Assembly: GCA_015494715.1 (NCBI GenBank)
Contig: WGAT01000068.1
Coordinates: forward strand, 1 to 64,000
Direction: 5' to 3'
DNA: 64,000 bases
DNA from: Campylobacterota bacterium
GTDB lineage: Bacteria; Campylobacterota; Campylobacteria; Campylobacterales; Nitratiruptoraceae
Position numbers and translations under genes: made by a program. Within the stretch, counting starts at the first letter, position 1, and each line of letters begins with the position of its first letter. The notes under the pieces were generated by a model. That model did not search any database, was not told the DNA's origin, and was given only the letters and a program-made list of their open reading frames with translations. This document shows positions 56,269 to 64,000 of this stretch, one piece after another.

Positions 56269-57546
56269 TTAGATCTTTCCTCCAGCGTGCACGCCCCAAG
56301 TGGTGCGCCATCTGGTCTTGACCATACTCAGTCCTACAATGGCTAGCGCCGCAAGGGCCGCAAAGATAAAAAATCCCACGCTATAGCTATTGAAAGCCGC
56401 CTTGCTCCATCCAAGCGTTTTGACCAATACCGTACCGCCAAGCCCTCCGGCACATCCGACGATTCCGGTCATAATACCCATATCTTTGCCAAATCGCTGA
56501 GGGACGAGCTGAAAGACCGCCCCGTTGGCCATACCCAAAAAGGCCATGATGAGAAAGAGGATCAAGATAGCTATATAAAAATTGTTGACGAGCAAAGTGT
56601 TGAGGGTAGCGAGCACGGCTACACCCCCAAAGAAGATATACAAGGATTTGACACCGCCCATCTTGTCGGCGATCGCTCCGCCAACGGGACGCAGCATCGC
56701 TCCAGCGAAGATACAGAGTGCCCCAAAATATCCGGCCACTACCTGCACGTTTGGCTCGTGCAGCAGCTGCAAACCGATCTGGGCCATCTCGTCTTTGTAC
56801 ACATCCATTAAGTAGACTTTCATATAGTTGGCAAAGCCCACGAAACCGCCAAAGCTCACCGCATAAAAGAGGCTAAACCACCAAGTATCTCTATCTTTCA
56901 GTAATTTAAGGTAGTCCGAGAGCCTCTTTTTGCGTGGCTGGTAAACTGATGGAGGAGCGTCTTTGGCCAAAATAATGTAGGTAGCCAAAATGATAGTAGA
57001 GAGGATGCCTCCCACCAAAAAGACCGTAGGCCATCCCCAAAGCTCGGCGATCTTTGGAGCGAAGATATAATCGATGACCACTCCGATATTCCCAGCCCCA
57101 GCAAGTCCCAAAACCAGCCCTTGAAGCCTTGGGGGATACCATTGGCCAGCCTGCGGCAGTGCCACGGCGAAACTGGCCCCGGCAAATCCAAGACCAAAAG
57201 CCACGGCCAAAAGCTCGTAGTAGGTGATGCTCTCTCCTCGAAAGTAGGTGTAAAAGAGCGAGGCGATGACGATCGATTGGGCGATGATGGCGGTTTTCTT
57301 GGGGCCGATGTTGTCCACCAAAAATCCCAGCACGATTCTAAGGATCGCTCCACCAAGGATCGGGATGGCGAGCAGGGTCGCTTTTTGGTTGGCATCTAAA
57401 ATGTAGCCGTGTTTGGCTAATGAAGCGCTAATCTCCGTAGCTAGAGGTCCCAGCATCGTCCAGACCATAAAACTAAAATCAAAATATAAAAAAGCGGCTA
57501 TTAGCGTAGGGAGGTGCCCAGCACTCTTGAGCTCTCCTAATTTCAT
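56269..57546 (-). CDS. narK: nitrate/nitrite transporter (MFS, NarK/NasA)
   Basis: A 425-residue, twelve-helix transporter. The nitrate signature motifs are present: GLGFAGASFAVALPQAGQWY (motif near helix 5, with the A-G-x-S-F) and FLGMANGAVFQLVPQRFGKD (helix 10/11, GNGAVFQLVP-type). Basic residues in helix 2 and 8 lie around RIVLGFL and RPVGGA, as known from NarK. First gene of the operon: nitrate uptake. Ribosome site AAAGGAG, -10 TATAAT 30 bases upstream. Confidence 0.96.
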   Translation of the reverse strand: MKLGELKSAGHLPTLIAAFLYFDFSFMVWTMLGPLATEISASLAKHGYILDANQKATLLAIPILGGAILRIVLGFLVDNIGPKKTAIIAQSIVIASLFYTYFRGESITYYELLAVAFGLGFAGASFAVALPQAGQWYPPRLQGLVLGLAGAGNIGVVIDYIFAPKIAELWGWPTVFLVGGILSTIILATYIILAKDAPPSVYQPRKKRLSDYLKLLKDRDTWWFSLFYAVSFGGFVGFANYMKVYLMDVYKDEMAQIGLQLLHEPNVQVVAGYFGALCIFAGAMLRPVGGAIADKMGGVKSLYIFFGGVAVLATLNTLLVNNFYIAILILFLIMAFLGMANGAVFQLVPQRFGKDMGIMTGIVGCAGGLGGTVLVKTLGWSKAAFNSYSVGFFIFAALAALAIVGLSMVKTRWRTTWGVHAGGKI

Positions 57547-58021
<475 letters not shown>

Positions 58022-58022
<1 letters not shown>

Positions 58023-59386
58023 TGTATTCGATCTTTCGTGAGTATGACATCAGAGGGATTTTTCAAAAAGAGCTGAGTGAGGATCTGGTCAAGAAAATCG
58101 GCTACTTCTTGGCCAAAAGAGTCGATGGCGACTACATTGCGGTAGGATATGACGCGAGACTCTCCTCACCCACACTCTTCGCGTGGCTTGCCAGCGGTAT
58201 CAACCATGCGGGCAAGAGGGTGCTGGATATGGGGATGGTGCCCACGGGAGTCAACTACTTTAGCAATTTCGTCACTTTCGAGGTGGATGGTAAAGAGGTA
58301 ATGCCTGCAGCTTCGGTGATGATCACGGGCTCCCACAACCCTCCAGAGTACAACGGCTTTAAGATCACTGTGGACAAAGCCCCTTTTTTTGGAGAGCAGA
58401 TCTACAAGCTAGGAGAGGAGGTGCTCCAAAGCCACATAACCATCCCTGACAATCCCGATTTTACCCCTATCCCGGCCAAAGAGCGCTATATCGAGTATAT
58501 GCTCCAAAATTTCGCTCATCTGCGAGACCTCGAGCAGCCAATCGTGGCCGATTGCGGCAACGGCGTGGCGGGAATAGTGCTTGAGCCGATCATGGGAGGG
58601 CTGGGACTTCGCTACAAAGGGCTCTACTGCGAGCCAGACGGCCGCTTCCCACACCACCATCCTGACCCAAGCGTGGAGGAGAACCTCAACGATCTCAAAG
58701 CCGCTCTAAAAGAGGGGGATCTAGGGTTTGCCTACGACGGGGATGGGGATAGATTGGCCGTACTCACACCAAAGCGCAGTATCAAAGGGGACGAGCTTGC
58801 TATTTTGCTGGCCAGACGGATGGAGAATCCCGTAGTGATCGGGGAGGTGAAATGCTCGCAAGTTATGTATGATGAGATCAACAAGATCGGCCAAGCCATC
58901 ATGTACAAGACAGGCCACAGCAACCTCAAGCAAAAGATTGCCCAGACAAATGCCCATATGGCGGCGGAGGTGAGCGGACACCTCTTTTTCAACGACCGCT
59001 ACTTTGGCTTCGATGACGCTATATACGCCACACTTCGAGTGCTGGAGCTCGTGGCCAAGGGCGTGGATATCGTGGCTGAGGTAGAGGCTTTGCCAAAGGT
59101 GTACAACACTCCCGAGCTTAAAGTCCCCACGACGGAAGAGCAGAAATTTACTATCATCGAAGAGCTTAAAAAGCGGCTCCAAACCACCAAAGAACTACCT
59201 ACAATCAAGGAGATCATCGATATCGACGGAGTGCGGATAGAGTTTGAAGATGGGTGGGCGCTGGTACGAGCCAGCAACACTACGCCGGTACTTGTGACCC
59301 GTTTTGAAGCCAAAACCCCCCAACTTGCCAAATATTATGAAGAGGCAGTCATGGGACTTTTGAAAACGATTATGGAGAAGATATGA
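58022..59386 (+). CDS. manB: phosphomannomutase/phosphoglucomutase
   Basis: A 454-residue alpha-D-phosphohexomutase. Motifs: [10 protein letters not shown] at the start, the phosphoserine loop [16 protein letters not shown], metal loop [12 protein letters not shown], sugar loop [19 protein letters not shown], and the C-terminal phosphate-binding [15 protein letters not shown]. In AlgC-type enzymes this makes mannose-1-P and glucose-1-P for polysaccharide. Start ATG at 58022 overlaps the P-II stop. Overlaps pyrC by four bases. Confidence 0.95.
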
Positions 59387-60396
59387 GACTCATACTCTGT
59401 TCACCTATGGATATGCACCTACATCTTAGAGACGGGAATATGTTGCGCGCCGTTGCACCTTTGAGCGCCAAGAATTTTTCGGCCGCTATCGTAATGCCAA
59501 ATCTCATACCGCCCGTAACGAGCGAGCAGATGGCACAAAGCTACAAAAAACGTATTTTGGAAGCGACGAAAGGGGAAGATTTCGAGCCTCTTATGACACT
59601 TTTTTTCAAATCGGACTATAACTATGACTTCTTGAAAAGAGTCAAAGAGGATATCGCCGCCATCAAACTCTATCCAGCCGGTATCACCACAAACAGCCAA
59701 GGCGGAGTGGAAAACTTCAGTCTGGAGGCTTTGGCGCCTACGCTAGAGGCGATGAGCGAGCTTGGGATCCCCCTATGCGTCCACGGCGAGACCAGCGGAT
59801 TTGTGATGGATAGAGAAGCGGAGTTCATCCCAATATACGAGCGCATAGCCAAACGTTTTCCAAATCTCAAAATCATTATGGAGCATATCACCACCAAAGC
59901 GGCGGTAGAGGCGCTTTTACGCTATGAAAACCTCTACGCTACCATAACGCTGCATCACCTCTACATTACCCTCGATGATGTAATCGGGGGACTGATGCGC
60001 CCCCATCTATTTTGCAAACCCGTAGCCAAACGCCCAGAAGATAGAATGGCTCTAAGAAAAGTGGCTTTCATGGCCCATGATAAGGTAATGTTTGGCAGCG
60101 ATTCGGCTCCCCATCCAAGAAGCGCCAAAGAGGCTCCCGGCTGTGCGGCCGGAGTCTTTAGCGCTCCTGTGGCACTGCCGGCGCTTGCTCAGCTTTTTGA
60201 GGCGGCGGACGTGCTGGAAAATTTACAAAAGTTCGTTAGCGACAACGCCCAAAAAATCTATGGCCTCACACCCCCGGCCAAAAAGGTCAAACTTATCAAA
60301 AAGAGTTGGAGAGTCCCTGATCGTTATGGGAATGTAGTGCCGATGTTTGCGGGAGAAGAGCTTGGATGGAGAGTGGATGAAGATACTGCTGCTTGA
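59383..60396 (+). CDS. pyrC: dihydroorotase
   Basis: A 337-residue class II dihydroorotase cyclising carbamoyl-aspartate in pyrimidine synthesis. Metal ligands: [10 protein letters not shown] (two His), IKLYPAG with the carbamylated Lys, LCVHGE and MEHIT His, and [20 protein letters not shown] with the catalytic Asp. Full length for the PyrC type. The response regulator starts 20 bases before its stop. Confidence 0.96.
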   Translation: MRLILCSPMDMHLHLRDGNMLRAVAPLSAKNFSAAIVMPNLIPPVTSEQMAQSYKKRILEATKGEDFEPLMTLFFKSDYNYDFLKRVKEDIAAIKLYPAGITTNSQGGVENFSLEALAPTLEAMSELGIPLCVHGETSGFVMDREAEFIPIYERIAKRFPNLKIIMEHITTKAAVEALLRYENLYATITLHHLYITLDDVIGGLMRPHLFCKPVAKRPEDRMALRKVAFMAHDKVMFGSDSAPHPRSAKEAPGCAAGVFSAPVALPALAQLFEAADVLENLQKFVSDNAQKIYGLTPPAKKVKLIKKSWRVPDRYGNVVPMFAGEELGWRVDEDTAA

Positions 60397-61027
60397 GGAC
60401 GACAAGCTTTTTGGCGAGACGATCGAGGAGTTTTTGAGCGACGAGGGCTACAGCGTGGACTGGGCCCAGAGTCTAAGCGAAGCGATGGAGTTTGGCTACC
60501 ACAAGCGCTATGATCTCTATCTTTTCGATGTGAAGCTGCCAGATGGGGATGGTTTTGGATTTTTAGAAGAGCTCAGAAATATCGACGACCAAACGCCTAC
60601 TATTTTTATTACCTCCAAAAATCAAAGGGAAGATATCATCGAGGGGCTTAGTAAAGGAGCAGACGATTACTTGACCAAACCCGTGGATTTGGAGGAGATG
60701 CTGCTGCGCATCAAAGCGGTGCTACGGCGCTGCTATGGCGAAGAAATAGCGCAAATAGGCGAGTTTCGCTTCGATCTAAAAAACCTCCAGCTCCATCGTG
60801 CTCAAGAGCTCATAGAGCTCAATCCAAAAGAGCTCACACTTTTGGCCCTTTTCCTTAAAAACCGCAAAAAAATAGTGCCAAAAGAACGCATCTACCAGCA
60901 TTTATGGAAACCCGACGAGATAGTCAGCGATGGGGCTTTGCGAGTCTATATCAACGCTTTGAAAAAGATCTTTGGCAAAGAGGCGATCACCAATATCCGA
61001 GGAGTGGGCTATCGGTTTGAAAAGTAG
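60377..61027 (+). CDS. OmpR-type response regulator
   Basis: A 216-residue two-component regulator. Receiver: [15 protein letters not shown], phosphorylated Asp in [22 protein letters not shown] with Thr/Ser and [10 protein letters not shown] with Lys. C-terminal winged helix: [20 protein letters not shown] and [20 protein letters not shown], ending INALKKIF...[12 protein letters not shown] at 60377 is chosen. Partner of the downstream kinase, with overlap. Confidence 0.95.
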   Translation: MKILLLEDDKLFGETIEEFLSDEGYSVDWAQSLSEAMEFGYHKRYDLYLFDVKLPDGDGFGFLEELRNIDDQTPTIFITSKNQREDIIEGLSKGADDYLTKPVDLEEMLLRIKAVLRRCYGEEIAQIGEFRFDLKNLQLHRAQELIELNPKELTLLALFLKNRKKIVPKERIYQHLWKPDEIVSDGALRVYINALKKIFGKEAITNIRGVGYRFEK

Positions 61028-61853
61028 CGATCTAGCCGCTTTCGTGCTGCTCTTTTTGATAGGGGTGGGGATGGTCTTTTATGTTGGGTATTTGTGGGTG
61101 GATACGATTGGCTGGAGGCATTTGTGGCTCTTGGCTTTTGTGCTTTTGGGTGTGGCGGTAGTGGAGGGGATACTCTTTGCCAGATACGCTTTGCACCCTT
61201 TGGCCAAACAGTCAAACGAGCTGGAGCGTCTACTCAAAGATACGCTGCATGAGCTCAATATCCCCGTAGCCACTATCAAAGCCAATGTCTCCATGCTCAA
61301 AAAAAGAGTCGACGACCCAAAGGATATCAATCGACTGGATAGAATAGATAGAGCCGCCGATCAGCTGCTTGAGCTTTACAAAGAGGTGGACTACACTATC
61401 CAGCAAAATATCGATCGCATCCAAAAAGAGCGTTTCGATGCGGCCAAGCTCATCGCACAAAGGGTCGAGATGCTTGCGGATCTGGCCAAGGATAAAAAAG
61501 TGGAGGTAAAACTCGAGCCCTTGTGGATAGAGGTATCCAAACAAGGATTTGCCAAAGTGATCGACAACCTTTTGTCCAACGCTTTGAAATACACACCTGA
61601 TGATGGCTTGATAAAAATCATTGCCAAAGAGGGCAAAATCGTGATAGAAGATAGTGGGATTGGCATAGATGAAAAGGATCTGGTACGGATATTTGAACGC
61701 TACTACCGGGCTACGGAGCAAGGCGATGGGAAAGGAATAGGGCTTGATATCGTCAAAAGCGTGTGCGATAGGGAAGGCATCGGTATCCGTATCCACTCTA
61801 GAAAAAACGAAGGAACGAAAGTGGTGCTAGATTGCAGCAAGGTGGCCGTATGA
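61017..61853 (+). CDS. sensor histidine kinase
   Basis: About 278 residues. Two membrane helices (AAFVLLFLIGVGMVFYVGYL and LWLLAFVLLGVAVVEGILFA) with almost no periplasmic part, so it probably senses within the membrane or through a partner. DHp region: LLKDTLHELNIPVATIKANV with His phosphorylation site. HATPase: N-box IDNLLSNALKYTP, G1 EDSGIGIDEKD, G2 GKGIGLDIVK. TTG at 61017 is the probable start, overlapping the regulator by 11 bases; longer starts lie inside it. Confidence 0.92.
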   Translation: MKSSDLAAFVLLFLIGVGMVFYVGYLWVDTIGWRHLWLLAFVLLGVAVVEGILFARYALHPLAKQSNELERLLKDTLHELNIPVATIKANVSMLKKRVDDPKDINRLDRIDRAADQLLELYKEVDYTIQQNIDRIQKERFDAAKLIAQRVEMLADLAKDKKVEVKLEPLWIEVSKQGFAKVIDNLLSNALKYTPDDGLIKIIAKEGKIVIEDSGIGIDEKDLVRIFERYYRATEQGDGKGIGLDIVKSVCDREGIGIRIHSRKNEGTKVVLDCSKVAV

Positions 61854-62284
61854 ACTGGATGGCCCATCTCAAAGAGATTATAGATTACGGGATTATCGGG
61901 ACGCTGCTTTTTATGAGTTTTGTGAGCGTCTGGCTCTTTATCGAGCGGTGGTTCTTTTTTCGTAGTGTGGATGTGCGCAAGTATCGGCACAAAGAGGAGC
62001 TAGAGATCGATTTGACCAATCATGTCTCCATCATTGCTACCATCGCCTCTTCGGCTCCGTATATCGGGCTACTCGGAACGGTGCTGGGGATCATCCTCAC
62101 CTTTTACACCATGGGCCAAAGCGGCATCGTCAATACCAAGGCGATCATGATAGGATTGGCTCTGGCTCTCAAGGCCACGGCGATGGGACTGGTGGTGGCA
62201 ATACCCGCTACCATGATGTACAACTATCTCGTGCGGCGCATCGAGGTGCTGTTGGCACGGTGGGATATTGCCCATGAGGCGTAA
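61850..62284 (+). CDS. exbB: ExbB-like proton-channel protein (short)
   Basis: A 144-residue inner-membrane protein of the ExbB/TolQ family. Helix 1 is YGIIGTLLFMSFVSVWLFIE; helices 2 and 3 are IIATIASSAPYIGLLGTVLG and MIGLALALKATAMGLVVAIP. Much shorter than E. coli ExbB (244), with a reduced cytoplasmic loop, as usual for this phylum. Starts on ATGA overlap with the kinase, ends inside exbD. Drives TonB-dependent import. Confidence 0.9.
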   Translation: MNWMAHLKEIIDYGIIGTLLFMSFVSVWLFIERWFFFRSVDVRKYRHKEELEIDLTNHVSIIATIASSAPYIGLLGTVLGIILTFYTMGQSGIVNTKAIMIGLALALKATAMGLVVAIPATMMYNYLVRRIEVLLARWDIAHEA

Positions 62285-62648
62285 GCCTTTTGATCAGATC
62301 AATGTGATCCCTTTTATCGATATTATGCTCGTACTTTTGGTGATCGTGCTCACCACCGCCACTTTTATAGCCAAAGGAGTCATCCCTCTCGATCTGCCCC
62401 AAGCCTCCAGCGCTACCGAGCTGCCTCTTAAAAAGATTACCATCACCATCACCAAAGAGGACAAAATCTATCTGGATAAAGAGCCGGTTACTTTTGATAT
62501 TTTAAAGCAAAAACTTCAGGCAATCTCAAAAAAGAGCGCCATCTTGATCCGCAGCGACAAAAACAGCCGTTTTGAGCTCTTTATCAAAACGCTCGATATC
62601 CTAAAAAGCCAAGGCTTTGCCAATATCTCCGTCGAAACAAAAAGATGA
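62274..62648 (+). CDS. exbD: ExbD proton-channel partner
   Basis: A 124-residue protein with a membrane helix containing the proton-carrying Asp in INVIPFIDIMLVLLVIVLTT, then the periplasmic domain (VIPLDLPQASSATELPLKKI, ILIRSDKNSRFELFIKTLDI). ATG at 62274 is chosen over a TTG earlier. Works with ExbB and the following TonB. Overlaps both neighbours. Confidence 0.92.
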   Translation: MRRKPFDQINVIPFIDIMLVLLVIVLTTATFIAKGVIPLDLPQASSATELPLKKITITITKEDKIYLDKEPVTFDILKQKLQAISKKSAILIRSDKNSRFELFIKTLDILKSQGFANISVETKR

Positions 62649-63433
62649 AACGCTCCTTTTTTCTCGCTTTGGGTCTGTATCTGCTGCTGGTAGGAGCGAT
62701 ATGGACGCTCTATGAGCCTTTGCCGCTTCCCCAAAAAAAGGCTATTCAAATTGCCAATATCCATATCCTCAAGCCAAAGCGGTGTACATGTGGCTGCCAG
62801 CAAACGCAAAAACCAAAGAACCCGCCCAAAAAAGAGCCCAGACAAAAAGTCAAACCAAAACCAAAAATACAATCCCGGCCTCGCCCAAAACCAAAAATAG
62901 GGCCAAAAGTACAATCCAAATCCAAAGTAAAACGAAAAATCAGAGCAAAAAAACATAAACCAAAAAGAGTCCTCAAAAACAAAATCGCAAAACACTCTAC
63001 TCCCAAACCCAAAAAAGCGGCTCTAGTCCCCGCCCCCAAACCATCACCGCCTACACCCCAAAAAGCGACACCCCAAAAAACGAAAATTTCCCAGCCAACG
63101 CATCCCCCATCCCCCTCTCCTACCTCCAGCAAGCCAAAACCCTCTTATCAACACCTCTATATCCAAAGCTTTTTGGATCGTATCGAAGCGGCCATCCGCC
63201 GTCATACCCACTATCCTAGGATCGCCAGGCGTACCCATCAAGAGGGGGTCGTGGAGATCTGTTTTACTTTACAGCCCAGTGGAGAGGTAACGCATCTGCA
63301 CATCCTAAAAAGTAGCGGCCACAAGATCCTCGATCGTACCGCCCAAAAGACGATCCTCCAAGCCGCAAAAGAGTTTCCCCCTCCAAAAAAGGCGGTAGAT
63401 CTGCGTATCCCTATAGAGTATCGTTTGAGATAA
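62645..63433 (+). CDS. tonB: TonB with long Lys/Pro-rich linker
   Basis: 262 residues. N-terminal membrane anchor (FFLALGLYLLLVGAIWTLYE), then an unusual CTCGC motif near residue 44, a basic Pro/Lys/Gln-rich linker of about 120 residues (KPKPKIQSRPRPKPKIGPKV, PKPSPPTPQKATPQKTKISQ) and the C-terminal TonB domain (HYPRIARRTHQEGVVEICFT, LQPSGEVTHLHILKSSGHKI). The linker must span the periplasm to outer-membrane receptors. The last gene of the run starting at glnB. Confidence 0.9.
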   Translation: MKRSFFLALGLYLLLVGAIWTLYEPLPLPQKKAIQIANIHILKPKRCTCGCQQTQKPKNPPKKEPRQKVKPKPKIQSRPRPKPKIGPKVQSKSKVKRKIRAKKHKPKRVLKNKIAKHSTPKPKKAALVPAPKPSPPTPQKATPQKTKISQPTHPPSPSPTSSKPKPSYQHLYIQSFLDRIEAAIRRHTHYPRIARRTHQEGVVEICFTLQPSGEVTHLHILKSSGHKILDRTAQKTILQAAKEFPPPKKAVDLRIPIEYRLR

Positions 63434-63459
63434 TTAAGGCATAATTAACAAAGCTGCTC

Positions 63460-63465
63460 TATAAT
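63460..63465 (+). promoter_or_regulatory. -10 box of the NosL-like gene
   Basis: TATAAT 21 bases ahead of the start codon. Upstream, TAATTA-AGGCA-TAATTA (63431-63447) is a paired AT-rich repeat that may bind a regulator. Confidence 0.5.
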
Positions 63466-63486
63466 CAAAAGAAAAAAGGTGGCTCC

Positions 63487-64000
63487 ATGCGTAAGTTGTC
63501 GCTTCTGCTTTTTTTGGCTCTTCTTGCTTTTGCTTTTGACAAATCGGTAGAACATCCAAAGCTTTTGCAGCAAGGGCCTGCGAAGATGTGGTGCAGTGTG
63601 TGCGGGATGAATCTGGCCAAATTTTTCAAGACCAACTATGCCGCCCTCTTGGATGACAACAGCACCAAAGAGTACTGCTCCATGCACTGCTTGGCCGCGG
63701 ATTATCCAAATATTAGAGTCCGCCTCACAAAGCTTTTGGCGGTGGATGCCAAAAGCGGCAAGTGGATCGATGCTAGGAGTGCTTGGTATGTGGTGGGCTC
63801 CAAAGTACCCGGGACGATGAGCAGGGTCAGTAAGCTCGCTTTTGCTACAAAAAAAGAGGCCGAGGAGTTCGCCAAGCGGTATGGTGGAAAAGTGACGGGC
63901 TTCGAGGAGGCTTTTGCCCTAGCCAGTAAGAGTCTGGCCAAAGAGGAGCGTATGATTAGTGCCAAACGCCACAAAATGGCACGCTTTGGCCATCTGCTCT
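63487..64000 (+). CDS. NosL-like exported copper-site protein (partial)
   Basis: At least 171 residues, cut by the window edge. Signal peptide (MRKLSLLLFLALLAFAF). The motif MWCSVCGMNLAKF followed by EYCSMHCLAADYP matches the NosL family: the Met-x-Cys-x-x-Cys-Gly-Met metal site and a second Cys pair. NosL delivers copper to nitrous-oxide reductase. No nos gene is visible, so here the substrate is open; NosL-like proteins also stand near other copper proteins. AAAAGGTGG site. Ends in a basic region at the window edge. Confidence 0.8.
   Translation, partial: MRKLSLLLFLALLAFAFDKSVEHPKLLQQGPAKMWCSVCGMNLAKFFKTNYAALLDDNSTKEYCSMHCLAADYPNIRVRLTKLLAVDAKSGKWIDARSAWYVVGSKVPGTMSRVSKLAFATKKEAEEFAKRYGGKVTGFEEAFALASKSLAKEERMISAKRHKMARFGHLL

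Overview
The window looks like a chromosome segment of a free-living Campylobacterota (Epsilonproteobacteria), most like the deep-sea vent lineages (Nitratiruptor-type). This is inferred from two things. The gene order birA-parA-parB-atpF'-F-H-A-G-D-C followed by tolQ-R-A-B-pal-cpoB is characteristic of the phylum, with the ATP synthase a and c subunits absent from the operon. The protein style also fits, with K/E/F-rich sequences, AAAGGAG ribosome sites and TATAAT boxes lacking strong -35 elements. No database search was possible.

Layout. 1-1.65 kb is a decayed, AT-rich mobile island: a truncated tyrosine integrase abutting tRNA-Asn, an insertion-sequence remnant and a 93-bp direct repeat. 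1.77-5.6 kb holds a pentaheme cytochrome, a small four-cysteine protein, a lipoprotein, dapE and a DUF2231-type membrane protein. 5.7-12.7 kb is a housekeeping run (ridA, rplU-rpmA-obgE-proB-truD-fmt-birA-parA-parB). 12.8-18.6 kb is the F1/stator ATP synthase operon, running directly into the Tol-Pal genes (18.55-23.0 kb), then slyD, fabD, an unknown exported protein, mtnN, ttcA, an unknown acidic protein and recO.

28.2-38.6 kb carries glutamate synthase (gltB-gltD), an inositol-monophosphatase-like gene, accD, thiE, rlmH, an unknown membrane protein and dus, then tRNA-Leu. 38.9-44.8 kb is minus-strand: radical SAM, hemE, yqhA, asd, gyrA. 44.9-46.5 kb holds a winged-helix protein, a degenerate AAA+/Fis regulator and a PAS/kinase-like protein.

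46.6-58.0 kb is a nitrogen island: amt-glnK, then a five-gene minus-strand nitrate assimilation operon (narK, a PP2C/protein-kinase fusion, a fused iron-sulfur/membrane-anchor protein, narB, nirA), and a second P-II gene reading away from it. With gltBD this covers uptake of nitrate and ammonium, reduction to ammonium, capture as glutamate and P-II sensing. The unusual point is the electron supply: a DmsB-DmsC-type fusion suggests quinol-driven assimilatory nitrate reduction, and a phosphatase/kinase fusion sits between transporter and reductase.

57.7-63.4 kb is a tightly overlapping plus-strand run (glnB, phosphomannomutase, pyrC, response regulator, histidine kinase, exbB, exbD, tonB). A NosL-like exported protein is cut by the right edge.
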